From Methanosarcina sp. KYL-1 (GTDB lineage: Archaea > Halobacteriota > Methanosarcinia > Methanosarcinales > Methanosarcinaceae), in assembly GCF_024372725.1 (NCBI RefSeq), contig NZ_VOUA01000001.1:186001-250000 (forward strand): a stretch of DNA of 64,000 bases, given 5' to 3'. Shown in pieces: positions 17,301 to 26,933 of the stretch. Numbering within the stretch: position 1 is the first letter of the stretch; each line of letters starts with the position of its first letter. Both the position numbers and the translations under genes were made by a program. Below the pieces are notes generated by a model. That model made no database searches, was not told the origin of the DNA, and worked only from the letters and a program-made list of their open reading frames with translations.

Positions 17301-19283
17301 TCAGCCTTCTTCAATGTTTCCTGCTTTTCTCCTGCAGATCTTGTCCAGGAGGAGGATGTTGTCAAGCATCAGGGAGCAGCTCCAGCCCAGCGGGATTGCC
17401 CAGGCAGGTCCGCCTGAGGACTTGTCCACCTGTTCGGGGAGGAGCCCTGCACTTGTCGCTCCGGCAAGAGACCACTTAAGGAATTTGATCCCTTCTACGG
17501 TCAGTTTTTGCCGGGTTTCTGCAAAACTGTCTTCTTCCTGATAGGGAAGGTCCAGAGCAAGGGCGAACATGGCTTCGGAAAGCCAGAGCGTGGTCACAAT
17601 CCAGGGGTTTCCGTTGATGTAACTGTCGTTCTCGTAGCGCCTGATCCCGTAGTGCCCGTTGATAGGCAGGGAAAGCTTTTTCTGGATGTTTTCTATGAGG
17701 AAAAAGATCATATCTCTTTCTACCGGGTCTTTCGGGGAGAGCATCCCGAAGGGGATATAGGCTCCCAGGGTGCTTGCATCCATGGTCTTGTCCAGCCTTT
17801 CGTTGATAACCCCTTTCGCAAAATAACCTTCCTGGAGCCAGAAACGGTCGATGGTTGCCTGTTTGATGAACTCCGCCCGCTTTTTCCAGCGCCGTGCCAT
17901 TCCGGATTCTCCGTTTTCTTCGGCGAGGTGTGACGCTCCCATGAGCCCGGCATAGATAGAGGAATTCGTATAGGTGAAAATCCCGTAGTAAGTTTCCCAG
18001 AGGTCCATGCAGCTTTCATGCAGTCCCGATCTGGTCCGCTTCATCAGGTATTCGGCTGCCCTCAGTACTGAGACCCACACCTCTTCCAGGAACTCAACTT
18101 TTTTTAAGCCTTCCAGAATCCTGTAATATACGTCCATGGCATAGAGGGTAGAACTCGTTTCATCTATCTGGGTGGAATAGTCAAAATTCCCCCAGGAAGG
18201 GGCCGTGTCCCCGTTGAGCCAGTAGCGCTGGAACCAGGAACCGTCAGGTAGCTGGGTTCGGATGCACCATTTAAAAAACCTATCACAGTATTCGGGATAG
18301 CCCGAGTGCTTAAGGGCAAGCACCACTTCGGAAGTGTCACGGTTCCAGCAAAAGCCGTAGCCTCCGCATTTCTCAAAGTTGGAGTCAAATTCCGGGGCAG
18401 CCACAAAGGACCCGTGCTCGTGGTCGTTGAGGAGGTAGAGCATCAGGAGCGCCCTGTTATAGGCATTGAAAAGGTCCTGGCGCAGGTTGTTGTGGCCTTC
18501 CAGCCCCGGCATTTTGAGTACCTGCTTTTTGGAAAGCCACATGACCCAGTGTTCCCGGGTCTTTTCAAAAGTCTGTTCAAGGGGAAGTTTGGAGAGTTCT
18601 TGCATCCTTTTGTACAGGAGGTTCCGGGAAGATGCGGCGCCTATGAGGATTACGAACTCGTGGGCCCCATCCGCTTCCAGTTCCAGGTCCCAGCCCGCAG
18701 CGTTGTTTATGTTCCCGATGTCCTCCTTATTCTTCTGGAGTTTCCCGTCTTCCATATCGTATCTGGAATTTGTCCACCAGATCGTGTCCATTGCTTTTCC
18801 GACCTGCCACTCCGTAAACTCGGGGATGGCATAGAGCCCGATATAGTATTCCTGCCAGTACTGCGCTATCAGGCGGGCTTCGGCGTCGCAAAAACCTGAG
18901 TTTTTCTTAGAAGTTTCTCCCACGTTGAAGTTCGAGTAGTAGAAGAACTTCCCGGAAATTTTCTGCTGTGACTGGATCTTGAACCTGCGGATCAGGACCG
19001 GCACTTCGGGGTGTACCAGGTCAAGGATGGAAATCCGGATCCCCGAATCGTGATAAAGTTTTGTGGATACTATGTTGGTATCTTCTATGTAGTTCTGAAT
19101 AGAGTGCCATTCGCTGCTGTTTGTCCAGAGGAGTTTTTCCCCGTTATGGATGCAGGCAAGTGACTCTTCTACGTGCTGGGCATGGTCCCTTCGCGGATAA
19201 AAAAATCCGAAGAGCTCTCCCTTTCTCCCCATGGTCACCAGCAGTTTGGCGTTTCCAAGGATAACGTTAGGCTGTTTGATCAC
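17301..19283 (-). CDS. Glycoside hydrolase family 15 (glucoamylase-like)
   Basis: This 660-residue cytoplasmic enzyme has no signal peptide. Residues 1-250 form the N-terminal beta-sandwich typical of prokaryotic GH15 (GNAKLLVTMGRKGELFGFFY), and residues about 270-650 form the (alpha/alpha)6 barrel. GGYGFCWNRDTSEVVLAL and the region around LHESCMDLWETYYGIFTYTN carry the conserved acidic and aromatic residues of the family. It probably releases glucose from alpha-glucans such as stored glycogen. It starts at GTG 19283, overlapping the stop of the ACT-V4R gene by four bases (GTGA), with AGAGGGG as ribosome binding site. It is the last gene of the operon. Confidence 0.88.
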   Translation of the reverse strand: MIKQPNVILGNAKLLVTMGRKGELFGFFYPRRDHAQHVEESLACIHNGEKLLWTNSSEWHSIQNYIEDTNIVSTKLYHDSGIRISILDLVHPEVPVLIRRFKIQSQQKISGKFFYYSNFNVGETSKKNSGFCDAEARLIAQYWQEYYIGLYAIPEFTEWQVGKAMDTIWWTNSRYDMEDGKLQKNKEDIGNINNAAGWDLELEADGAHEFVILIGAASSRNLLYKRMQELSKLPLEQTFEKTREHWVMWLSKKQVLKMPGLEGHNNLRQDLFNAYNRALLMLYLLNDHEHGSFVAAPEFDSNFEKCGGYGFCWNRDTSEVVLALKHSGYPEYCDRFFKWCIRTQLPDGSWFQRYWLNGDTAPSWGNFDYSTQIDETSSTLYAMDVYYRILEGLKKVEFLEEVWVSVLRAAEYLMKRTRSGLHESCMDLWETYYGIFTYTNSSIYAGLMGASHLAEENGESGMARRWKKRAEFIKQATIDRFWLQEGYFAKGVINERLDKTMDASTLGAYIPFGMLSPKDPVERDMIFFLIENIQKKLSLPINGHYGIRRYENDSYINGNPWIVTTLWLSEAMFALALDLPYQEEDSFAETRQKLTVEGIKFLKWSLAGATSAGLLPEQVDKSSGGPAWAIPLGWSCSLMLDNILLLDKICRRKAGNIEEG

Positions 19284-20086
19284 CTGGGGCCCCCTCTTGG
19301 CTGCTGTTCTGCATTCGTACCTGCGGGTGCCAGCGAGATGGTGTGTTCGCAGACCTCATGTCCGTTGGCTTTGCAGCTTACTTCCCTTACCCTTATGGCT
19401 TTTCCGGAGTATTCGGTCAGGTAACCTGCAAAGTAGCCGCTCATGTAGGCACATATCGGCTGGTCTGTCTCTCCGTAGACATCGGCAATAAAAGAGTCCT
19501 TTACAATAATCTTCCCTTCGTAAGTAATGGGGTCGCAGTCGATTTCCAGGATACCCCAGCCCACAGCCCTGTAGAGTTCCGCAAGGATGTTCGTGAAATT
19601 GCTGTCGTCAAGGGGCATGATGCTCCTGAAATATTTCGCGGCATGGATCCCGCCTTTAAGGCCCGAGAGGGTGAGAAGCCCCTCTGCATGCGGGGCGTTC
19701 TCATTCAGGGTCCTGATAATATCAACAAGGGTAGGTGCCCGGGTAATGATTGCCCTGACCCCTATCACATTTAAGGGGAAGTCCACCAGATGGATCATCC
19801 TGTTTTCCGAAATCCCGTATTCCACTTTCTGGACAAGCTCAAGCTCCTCGATTTTACTTGAAAGCTCGTTCACGTCAACTTCTTTTTTAATCTCGGTGAA
19901 GATGGAATATTCTCCCATTTCCTCGTTCATATTGTCAAGATGCCCGATACTTATGAAAACGTCCTGCTCTTCCAGAAAATTAATTATAGCAGACAGTGCT
20001 CCCTTCTCTTTTAAGTACGTGATCTTAAACCATACAATCTGCGTGGCTTCGTTGTGGCCTGCAAACAAGCATAGGTCCCGAACCAT
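19280..20086 (-). CDS. ACT domain plus V4R domain regulatory protein
   Basis: Residues about 14-95 look like an ACT-type small-molecule-binding domain (IVWFKITYLKEKGALSAIIN). Residues about 135-255 form a 4-vinyl-reductase (V4R) domain: GLLTLSGLKGGIHAAKYF, then WGILEIDCDPITYEGKIIVK, ending with the paired cysteines of EVSCKANGHEVCEHTI. V4R domains bind small hydrophobic or tetrapyrrole-like ligands and often sit in regulators. There is no DNA-binding domain here, so it may sense a metabolite and act through a partner. It lies between the GH57 pair (37-base gap) and the GH15 gene (4-base overlap), suggesting a role in glycan turnover; the ligand is unknown. Confidence 0.8.
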   Translation of the reverse strand: MVRDLCLFAGHNEATQIVWFKITYLKEKGALSAIINFLEEQDVFISIGHLDNMNEEMGEYSIFTEIKKEVDVNELSSKIEELELVQKVEYGISENRMIHLVDFPLNVIGVRAIITRAPTLVDIIRTLNENAPHAEGLLTLSGLKGGIHAAKYFRSIMPLDDSNFTNILAELYRAVGWGILEIDCDPITYEGKIIVKDSFIADVYGETDQPICAYMSGYFAGYLTEYSGKAIRVREVSCKANGHEVCEHTISLAPAGTNAEQQPRGGPR

Positions 20087-20123
20087 TGGCTACTCTCCCA
20101 TGAATTAATATGCATACATTTGA

Positions 20124-21320
20124 TTAATCCGTTGCGCTGAGTTTCCTGAACACCCGGGCTTTGAAATCCATCAGCACGGCCATGAAGTTGACAGCAGCGT
20201 CAAAGGGGGTGGAATGCACGCTGAAGTAGGAGTGCACGTCCCCGTCCCCAAGCCACTTCGTGCACATGTAGTAATAGTGGTCCGAGGTGAGCAGGTGTTT
20301 CCAGATGCGCAGGAGTTCAGGGTCTCCTGTCTTTTCTACAAAAGGTCCAAGCAGTTTCATCTCCTCAAAACAGCGCCTCTGCATGTCGTTTCCAAGCCAG
20401 GCACTGGTGTCGCGTTCCATGTCGGCCCAGGAAATGGTGGACAGGTCCCCAACATCGATCTCAGCTACAGGAGAATATTTTTCCACCACTTCGGAGGGGG
20501 TGCTGAAACTCAGGTCTGTTTTTAATATTTCTTCCGGAAACTTTTCCAGGAATTCAAAAATCCCTGTTTCCTTCCACTGGTGCTCCCCGAAGGTCTCGTA
20601 ATCCATAAAGATATTAATGCAATCTTCTTTGATCCCGGAGGCCCATGAGGCCCATTTTTCCGCAGTCAAGGGGTACCCGTCCCACCACCGGGCAGAAAAG
20701 CGGTATCCTATGTCATCACTAAGTTTGTAATTCCTGAAGAGGATGGGAAGCCCGGAACCTTTTGCTTTGTACACGAGGTTCGGGGACCTCCAGCCGAGCA
20801 TGTGGTCCGCACCCTCCGCAAGGATGGCCCTGTACCCCAGTTCAGAAGCAATTTTCGCTATCGTGTTGTTGTAGAGTAGTTCGGTATTCCGGAACACCCG
20901 GGGCTTTACTCCCAGGAGGTCAAAAACCAGGTCCCTGTGTTCCCTGATCTCTTCGATAAATTCGGTTTTGTCCTCAAAGAGGCTTGATATGGAGTGATAA
21001 CAGGTTTCGTCCAGGAACTCCACGGCTCCTGTCTCTGCCATCTGCCTGAAGTCTTCCAGGACATCCGGGCCCCAGAGTTCGCACTGTTCCAGGAGGGTTC
21101 CTGTTACTGAAAGGGCGAACCTGAATTCTCCATTATATTCGTCCAGGGCTTCCAGAAAGAGCCTGTTTGTCGGAAGGTAGCACTTCCCTGCTACTTTTTC
21201 AAAAATCTCCTTATTGCTTCTCTCGTCAAAGTAGCGGAAAAATCCCTGCCTTTCATCAGGCCAGAACCTGCGCAGGCGGAAGGGCTGGTGTATCTGGAAG
21301 TACATGCAAAGGGAGGTCAT
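20124..21320 (-). CDS. GH57 alpha-amylase-like enzyme, motifs intact
   Basis: This 398-residue GH57 protein acts on alpha-glucans (alpha-amylase, amylopullulanase or branching activity). The conserved regions are present: region 1 has HQPFRLRRF at residues 11-19, the nucleophile Glu is in FRNTELLYNN near 150, and the acid/base Asp is in NIFMDYETFGEHQW near 240. It is predicted cytoplasmic. Its start overlaps the stop of the upstream paralogue by four bases (ATGA at 21317-21320), so the two are translationally coupled. In Methanosarcina such clusters serve internal glycogen metabolism (inference from context). Confidence 0.9.
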   Translation of the reverse strand: MTSLCMYFQIHQPFRLRRFWPDERQGFFRYFDERSNKEIFEKVAGKCYLPTNRLFLEALDEYNGEFRFALSVTGTLLEQCELWGPDVLEDFRQMAETGAVEFLDETCYHSISSLFEDKTEFIEEIREHRDLVFDLLGVKPRVFRNTELLYNNTIAKIASELGYRAILAEGADHMLGWRSPNLVYKAKGSGLPILFRNYKLSDDIGYRFSARWWDGYPLTAEKWASWASGIKEDCINIFMDYETFGEHQWKETGIFEFLEKFPEEILKTDLSFSTPSEVVEKYSPVAEIDVGDLSTISWADMERDTSAWLGNDMQRRCFEEMKLLGPFVEKTGDPELLRIWKHLLTSDHYYYMCTKWLGDGDVHSYFSVHSTPFDAAVNFMAVLMDFKARVFRKLSATD

Positions 21321-22456
21321 GCTCCCTCCTCTATGACAGCTCTCCTGAAATCCGAGATAATGGAAAAATAGTTCACAGCCCTTTCGTACCCTTCCCGGAT
21401 GTTTGTTCCGGAGTTCATTGTAAAAAAGATTTCACTCTGCTGGAGGTAGCCGAAGAGCTTTTTCAGTTTTTCGTAATTCGGGCTTCCCTTTACATTTTCA
21501 AGTTCTTCCCCTACCCTTACCAGTTCCCTCAGGTAGAGCTGCTGGGCATGGTTTCCCACTGCATTGTTCATCCCGTATCTGATTGTTTTTTCGGTCCCGA
21601 GGGTAGGGAGCCCGGAAGGCTTAAACCTCTTTACCGCCTCCGAAGGTGTGAGCATTTCAATGCCCCGTTTTTCCAGGGTTTCGGGCAGGGCCCGCATAAA
21701 ATCGGCTATAAGGCTCTTTTTCCTTTGATGGAAACAGAGGCTGGTATAGTTGAAATAGAGGGTGAGCACGTCCCCTTCAATGCTTGCTATCCAGTCCGAG
21801 AACTTTTCCGGGATCAGTGGGTAGCCTTCCCAGCTTTTCTCCGAGAAACGGAGTTCCAGGTCTTCGCTCAGGTTTATATGCCTGAGGAGGGTGGGGAGAT
21901 GGTTTTCATAGACACGACCGGGGTCGCAGCCGTCCAGAAGGTTGCGGGACCCTTCGGCAATAAGGCACCTGTAGCCCATTTCGGCAAGGATACTTTCTAC
22001 TCTTCCCGAAAGCAGGAGTTCGGTGTTAACGAATGTTTCCGGAATGGTTCCCAAAAGCTTCCGGACCTTCTCCCTGTGGGTGAGCACCTCATCTTTAAAC
22101 CAGCTAAGGTCCGGGTACAGAGCACTCAAGGAGTGGTAGTAACAGCTTCCCGTAAACTCCACACTCCCGCTTTTCCCCAGCTGCCGGAAAGAACTGATAA
22201 GTCCCGGGTCCCACTGGCACTGTTCAAGGAAAGGCCCTGAAATATCAAAGGCATACTTACCCCCCTTTTCAATTGCTTCGAGAAGGAGATTGTTCAGGCA
22301 GAGAATTTCCTTCCCGGTCTTCATGAACCTTGAAAATACCTGGTTCCGGTCAAAGTACCTGTCCATTTCAGGCACCCCGGAATAACCCTCAAAAGGCCAG
22401 TACCATTTGGGGCTGTACGGCAGATTCACTCCCATGCACATACATACCGCTTTCAT
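21317..22456 (-). CDS. Degenerate GH57-like paralogue
   Basis: The 379 residues align along their whole length with the next gene: LEQCQWDPGLISSFRQLGKS against LEQCELWGPDVLEDFRQMAE, and FVNTELLLSG against FRNTELLYNN. The nucleophile Glu is kept, but the region-1 HQP has become NLP (GVNLPYSPK) and the acid/base block DYETFGEHQ has become NYTSLCFHQ, so the catalytic Asp is Asn. It therefore probably does not hydrolyse sugar and may be a binding or regulatory subunit of its coupled partner. It is first in the four-gene operon. No clear ribosome binding site precedes the ATG, so a short leader is likely. Confidence 0.85.
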   Translation of the reverse strand: MKAVCMCMGVNLPYSPKWYWPFEGYSGVPEMDRYFDRNQVFSRFMKTGKEILCLNNLLLEAIEKGGKYAFDISGPFLEQCQWDPGLISSFRQLGKSGSVEFTGSCYYHSLSALYPDLSWFKDEVLTHREKVRKLLGTIPETFVNTELLLSGRVESILAEMGYRCLIAEGSRNLLDGCDPGRVYENHLPTLLRHINLSEDLELRFSEKSWEGYPLIPEKFSDWIASIEGDVLTLYFNYTSLCFHQRKKSLIADFMRALPETLEKRGIEMLTPSEAVKRFKPSGLPTLGTEKTIRYGMNNAVGNHAQQLYLRELVRVGEELENVKGSPNYEKLKKLFGYLQQSEIFFTMNSGTNIREGYERAVNYFSIISDFRRAVIEEGA

Positions 22457-22592
22457 GACACTGTGATTTAGTGCGGAAACATACTAATATCTATTGTTTC
22501 TTTCAGTTGCCCCCGCCTAAAAATGGTGTAAACCCTGAAAAAGGGCAAGAAACCATAATGGAGCAAAATCATGCCCTTAATGTGAAAAAAAG

Positions 22593-22676
22593 TGAAAGGT
22601 TAAAATTGAAAGGTTAAAATTGAAAGGTTAAAATTGAAAGGTTAAAATTGAAAGGTTAAAATTGAAAGGTTAAAAA
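22593..22676. repeat. Six 14-base tandem repeats
   Basis: The unit TGAAAGGTTAAAAT occurs at 22593, 22607, 22621, 22635, 22649 and 22663, almost without change. It lies between the start of the GH57 operon and the end of purL, next to the purL stop. No coding frame or clear dyad is present. Confidence 0.9.
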
Positions 22677-22688
22677 AAGGATGGGTTT

Positions 22689-24836
22689 TCATCCCATCAT
22701 AAACCTTGTAAGGCTGCCGTTTGCCTCCGAGATATCTTCCAGGGAAAGGGAAATTTCAAAGCCTTTTCCTTTGATCTCAAGGGCATTTCCTCCCACCTTG
22801 CCGATTACGGTGCAGGGCACTCCTTTGAGTATTTCCTGCACAGCTTCAGGCTCGGCAGTTGCAAGCAGGGCTCTTGCGGGAGTTTCTGAAAAGAGGAGTT
22901 CGTCAGCTCTCATTTCTCCGGCAATTCCGCTCAGGTCTGCCTGTGCTCCCAGCTTCCTGCACATCCTGGCAAGCCCTGCGGCGATTCCTCCGAGGGAGAG
23001 GTCGTGGGCCGAGCTGAGTTTTCCGCTTTTTACGGCTTTGATTACGGCTTTCACGATGTCTGCGGCATTCTCAGGCACTGCAGGGGCTTTTCCGGTTTCA
23101 GGGATTCCAAGGCAGGCGTAGTATTCGGAGCCTCCCATCTCAGGTGTTGTTTCTCCGACCAGGATTATGCTGTCTCCGGCTTTTGCAAAGAAACCCGAGG
23201 GGAGCGGTGTCTCCAGGTCCACCTTTCCGATCATTCCGATGGAAGGAGTTGGAGGAATTGCAGTTTTGAACTCGTCACTTTCGTTGTAGAGAGAAACGTT
23301 TCCTCCTACCACCGGGATTGAGAGTTCTCTGGCTCCGTCTCCAAGGCCAAGAACAGCGTGCTTGAACTGCCAGTAGGCCTCCGGACGTTCCGGGTTCCCG
23401 AAGTTCAGGCAGTCTACGATGGCAAGGCCCTCCGAGCCTTTTACGGCAAGATTCATGGCGTTTTCGTAAACTACGGCTTTTCCGCCTGCGTATGGGTCAA
23501 GGAAAGTGGTTCTGGGCTGGCAGCCGCAGGAAAGGGCAATTCCGTTTTTATCCGTGATCCTGAGGACTCCCGAGTCCTCTCCCGGCTTGACCATGGTCCT
23601 GAGCTGGACTTCATGGTCGTACTGCCTGTAGATCCATTCCTTTGAGGCTATGTTATAGGAAGACAGGACTTTCAGGACTTCCGTTTTCAGGTCTTCCTGC
23701 ATTTCCGGTCTGCTGCCCTCTTCCCTGGGTGCGGGGGATGTTGCAGGCCTTTCGAAGGTCGGGGCTCCTCCAGCAAGGAAGTGGATAGGGATCTCGGCAA
23801 CGGTTTCTCCTTTGAACTCCACGGTATACGTTGGCTCCTCGGTCAGGTAACCGACCACGGCCCCGTTGAGGTCGTACTTCTGTACCAGAGCAAGTACGGC
23901 GTCCACGTTTTCAGGGACGACTTCGAAGATCATGCGTTCCTGGGACTCGGCAAGCAGGATTTCATAGCTGTTCATGTTAGGTTCGCGCTGGGGCACCGCA
24001 TCTGCGATGATGTGGGCTCCAAGCCCTCCCTTTGCAGCCATTTCCGAGCTTGCCCCTCCAAGGCCGGCAGCCCCGAGGTCCCTGCAGGCCTGGACATAAC
24101 CCTTTTCAATTGCCTCAAGTGTCATCTCAATGAGAAGTTTTTCTGTGTAGGGGTCGCCCACCTGGATGCTTGGCCTGTCTTCGGCTTCGGCAGATTCGGA
24201 GAGGTCCCTGGAGGCAAAAGAAGCTCCTCCCAGCCCGTCTCTTCCGGTGCTGGAACCTGCAAGTACCAGTTTGTTTCCTGCTTTCTTGGCACAGGCGGTC
24301 ATAACGTTTTCTTCTTTGCAGAGCCCCACGCAGACCACATTTACGAGCGGGTTTCCTCTGTATCTCCTGTCAAAGAAGGTCTCGCCGTTGACTACGGGCA
24401 CCCCTATACAGTTCCCGTATCCTGCGATTCCTTTGATGATCTGTTCAAAAAGGTAGAGGTTTTTAGGGGTGTCCAGGGGCCCGAAGTAGAGCGGGTCCAT
24501 AAGGGCTATCGGGCGAGCTCCCATGGAAATAACGTCCCTGACGATGCCGCCGACTCCGGTAGCTGCCCCGTTGTAGGGGTCCACGTATGAGGGGTGGTTG
24601 TGGCTTTCCATGGCTATGGCAAGCACGTATCCGTCTTCGAACTTAATTACTGCAGCGTCGTCTCCAGGGCCAATGAGCACATTTTCGCCCGTGGTGGTAA
24701 AGGTTTTCAGGAGGGGGGCACTTGAGCGGTAGGAGCAGTGTTCACTCCACAGGTTTAAAAAGCAGCCCTGCTCTACCAGGTTAGGCTCTCGCCCCAGTTC
24801 TTTTTTAATGATCTTCAGGTCTTCTTCAGGTAACAT
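22689..24836 (-). CDS. purL: Phosphoribosylformylglycinamidine synthase subunit PurL
   Basis: This 715-residue enzyme makes FGAM from FGAR and glutamine-derived ammonia in purine biosynthesis, together with PurQ and PurS. AIR-synthase-type ATP-binding folds occur twice. The N-terminal block [20 protein letters not shown] holds the conserved catalytic His, followed by [40 protein letters not shown] and [11 protein letters not shown]. The second half has [16 protein letters not shown] and a Gly-rich end. The size fits the archaeal small PurL. AGAGG precedes the ATG. The gene has a long upstream region without neighbours on its strand. Confidence 0.97.
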   Translation of the reverse strand: MLPEEDLKIIKKELGREPNLVEQGCFLNLWSEHCSYRSSAPLLKTFTTTGENVLIGPGDDAAVIKFEDGYVLAIAMESHNHPSYVDPYNGAATGVGGIVRDVISMGARPIALMDPLYFGPLDTPKNLYLFEQIIKGIAGYGNCIGVPVVNGETFFDRRYRGNPLVNVVCVGLCKEENVMTACAKKAGNKLVLAGSSTGRDGLGGASFASRDLSESAEAEDRPSIQVGDPYTEKLLIEMTLEAIEKGYVQACRDLGAAGLGGASSEMAAKGGLGAHIIADAVPQREPNMNSYEILLAESQERMIFEVVPENVDAVLALVQKYDLNGAVVGYLTEEPTYTVEFKGETVAEIPIHFLAGGAPTFERPATSPAPREEGSRPEMQEDLKTEVLKVLSSYNIASKEWIYRQYDHEVQLRTMVKPGEDSGVLRITDKNGIALSCGCQPRTTFLDPYAGGKAVVYENAMNLAVKGSEGLAIVDCLNFGNPERPEAYWQFKHAVLGLGDGARELSIPVVGGNVSLYNESDEFKTAIPPTPSIGMIGKVDLETPLPSGFFAKAGDSIILVGETTPEMGGSEYYACLGIPETGKAPAVPENAADIVKAVIKAVKSGKLSSAHDLSLGGIAAGLARMCRKLGAQADLSGIAGEMRADELLFSETPARALLATAEPEAVQEILKGVPCTVIGKVGGNALEIKGKGFEISLSLEDISEANGSLTRFMMG

Positions 24837-25279
24837 TGCCTTGCCTCTGATTCTTAAAGCCTCTTCTGGATGTTTCAGGAATCCGAATCCCGGAATCTCC
24901 GGAGCCGCAGGAGGCAGGAAGGGTCAGCATATCCGGCCCGTCCCAATTCTCTCTCCTCTCCCGATCCCGGGCAGGTTCTCCTATTTCAGGAACCCGCAGC
25001 TTACGGTTTATTTTTATGATAATCCCCGAGAACCCGGGGTTTTCAACTTAGCGTTAACAGACTATGCGGACATAAAGGGAAAGGGATTAGATAAATATTT
25101 CTTCGTATCGGCGGAGAAAGTTTGCCTGTGCGGAATTCCCGTCTGCCTCCACTGCCGGATGCCTGCACCCCGTCTCCGGGCTTTTCCCGGTTTAAAGGAC
25201 TCCTAAACACCAGAATCCGTCCTGTAAAATAGTGGGCTAATTAGTTGAATTACTTCAGTTTGGGGAAAATCTAATTCGG
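24837..25279. other. Upstream region of purL, no gene seen
   Basis: About 440 bases. On the purL strand, AAATATTTATC near 25100 could be a TATA box giving a leader of more than 200 bases. A hairpin CCCCG/CGGGG at about 25025-25040 would lie in it. Frames on the plus strand here are antisense to the start of purL and are not credible. Confidence 0.3.
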
Positions 25280-25354
25280 TTGAAAATAACTCGATTGAAA
25301 ATGACGCAATTGAAAATAAAACAATTGAAAATAATTTGAATGAAAGTAACTTTA
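25280..25354. repeat. Five degenerate 15-base tandem repeats
   Basis: TTGAAAATAACTCGA-like units start at 25280, 25295, 25310, 25325 and 25340. The TGAAAAT core is kept while the rest has drifted. It lies between purL and the small winged-helix gene. Confidence 0.75.
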
Positions 25355-25408
25355 ATGTATCCAGCTGACTGAAGAGAAAGGTTCAGGACAAATCTAAGGA
25401 TTTAATTT

Positions 25409-25493
25409 GGAATCCTGTTAAGAATGGAATCCTGTTAAGAATGGAATCCTGTTAAGAATGGAATCCTGTTAAGAATAGAGTCCGATTAAGGAC
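25409..25493. repeat. Four to five 17-base tandem repeats
   Basis: The unit GGAATCCTGTTAAGAAT repeats exactly at 25409, 25426, 25443 and 25460, with a decayed fifth copy at 25477. The unit differs from the 15-base array just upstream. Confidence 0.9.
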
Positions 25494-25543
25494 AAAATCA
25501 ATAAAAAAATGAATTTGATAAAGAGTAAAAAGAATAAAAAAAT

Positions 25544-25783
25544 TTAGATTTTTTGGACTATTTTTTCTATCTTTACTCCGGTTTCGGTCAGGGAGTACAT
25601 TTCCTCCTTCTTTGCAATAAGTTCCTTTTCTTCCAGTTCCCCCAGGGTTTTTTCCATGGAAAGGTCTACAATACGCAGAGTTTTTGCAATGCGTTTCCCT
25701 TCCATCTCCCCTTTGGAGGCAAGCAGGGAGAGCACTTTCTGCCTGGCGTTATTTCCGTTTACAAAGCCTACTAACTCGTTCAT
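25544..25783 (-). CDS. Small winged-helix DNA-binding protein
   Basis: This 79-residue protein has the pattern of an archaeal winged helix: ARQKVLSLLASKGEMEGKRI (helices 1-2), KTLRIVDLSMEKTLGELEEK (recognition helix) and IAKKEEMYSLTETGVKIEKI (wing and final helix). Such one-domain proteins act as local transcription regulators or accessory transcription factors; the target is unknown. GGGAGGT lies about 5 bases before the ATG. The gene stands alone, divergent from aIF1. Confidence 0.8.
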   Translation of the reverse strand: MNELVGFVNGNNARQKVLSLLASKGEMEGKRIAKTLRIVDLSMEKTLGELEEKELIAKKEEMYSLTETGVKIEKIVQKI

Positions 25784-26401
25784 GGAGTACCTCCCGGATA
25801 TGCCTTAAATACTTTTTCCGGACATTTTTATTTAGTTATATTTATATATTATAGGTGCATATATTTGCAATTATATAGGTTATATAAAGAGATGGGGTTC
25901 AAGCTATATCTAGCTTTTTGCTGGCAAAAGCACGCTTTTTACGGTGAAAGCAGATTTTTCCCTGGTTCTTTTCTTTCCTGGCGTATTTGGCTTTCCTGAG
26001 AATTTCTCTTAAGGAATGGCTTTCTCTTCAGGACCGGAATAGAGGATTTCAGGGTGTGTTTCAGGTACGGATCAATATGGGCCGGGCCCGGGACAAAAAA
26101 GTTTTCCCGCTTTTATGCAAACCTATTTCTTCAACAGAGTTAAAAATAACATAACCGATAATAATATTATCTACCTGTATAGTAACATTATATCTAACTA
26201 AAATATATAACACCTGAAGCCTTGTTTCAGGTTTTTGTGCGGTGAGGCAATTTTGTAAATTGTCTGAAATTCCGCATAAGAGTGCCTGAAAATACCATTA
26301 GGCTTTAATACCTTCATTGATAAGTACTTTATATCTATTCAGTTATTTTTGGATGTAATGTACATATACAATGATTACAAATTCGGAGGACATACCAACA
26401 A
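25784..26401. promoter_or_regulatory. Divergent promoter region before aIF1
   Basis: About 620 bases without a gene. Minus-strand TATA-like sequence lies at about 25835-25890. On the plus strand, AAAATATATAAC near 26198-26210 is a good TATA box, with a hairpin CCTGAA/TTCAGG at about 26214-26232 followed by TTTTTG close to its expected start site. ACTTTATATC near 26327 is a second candidate, giving a much shorter leader to the aIF1 ATG. Confidence 0.4.
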
Positions 26402-26710
26402 ATGAGCAGCGGAATGTGCCCGGTATGCGGGCTTCCAAAAGAACTTTGCATATGCGAAGAGGTCGCGAAGGAACAGCAGCGTATCACTGTAAAAGTCAAC
26501 AGAAGAAGATACGGAAAAGAAGTTACGGTTGTAGAAGGTTTCGATGCAAGTGAAATCGATCTTCACGAACTTTCAACTTATCTTAAATCTAAATTTGCAT
26601 GCGGAGGTACCGTAAAAGGGAATACGGTGGAACTTCAGGGCAATCACCTGACCCGCATGAAAGAAGTCCTTATGGAAAAAGGTTTCTCTGCTGAACAGAT
26701 CAAAAATTAA
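26402..26710 (+). CDS. Translation initiation factor aIF1 (SUI1 family)
   Basis: The 102-residue archaeal homologue of eIF1/YciH helps select the start codon on the small ribosomal subunit. An N-terminal zinc ribbon-like [13 protein letters not shown] (residues 6-18) precedes the SUI1 fold: [20 protein letters not shown], then [20 protein letters not shown], and the final helix. CGGTVK is the signature loop of the family. CGGAGG lies at a normal distance before the ATG. The gene is monocistronic and appears to have a long leader. Confidence 0.95.
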   Translation: MSSGMCPVCGLPKELCICEEVAKEQQRITVKVNRRRYGKEVTVVEGFDASEIDLHELSTYLKSKFACGGTVKGNTVELQGNHLTRMKEVLMEKGFSAEQIKN

Positions 26711-26933
26711 ACTCTAAGTCCTGCCTTAAGGGCTGGACCGGGCCTGAGGAATGAATGCTATACTTCCAGGTTCCGGATTTGCGCATATATTTTTTATTCC
26801 GTTTTCCAGCAGAGTCCCCTAACCCGCCCCCAGGTCTGATCTCGGATCTCGGGTTGCTGCCCGGAAAACTATGTTATAAATGATATGCAGTACGCAGAAA
26901 GCCTTATTTTAGCTGACAGAGTGTTGGTCTCCC

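Noticed and set aside
24808-25206. 132-residue plus-strand frame with a CLCGIPVCLHC cysteine motif
   Set aside because: Its start lies antisense within purL, it has no ribosome binding site, and the cysteine-rich part is short; chance is the simpler explanation.
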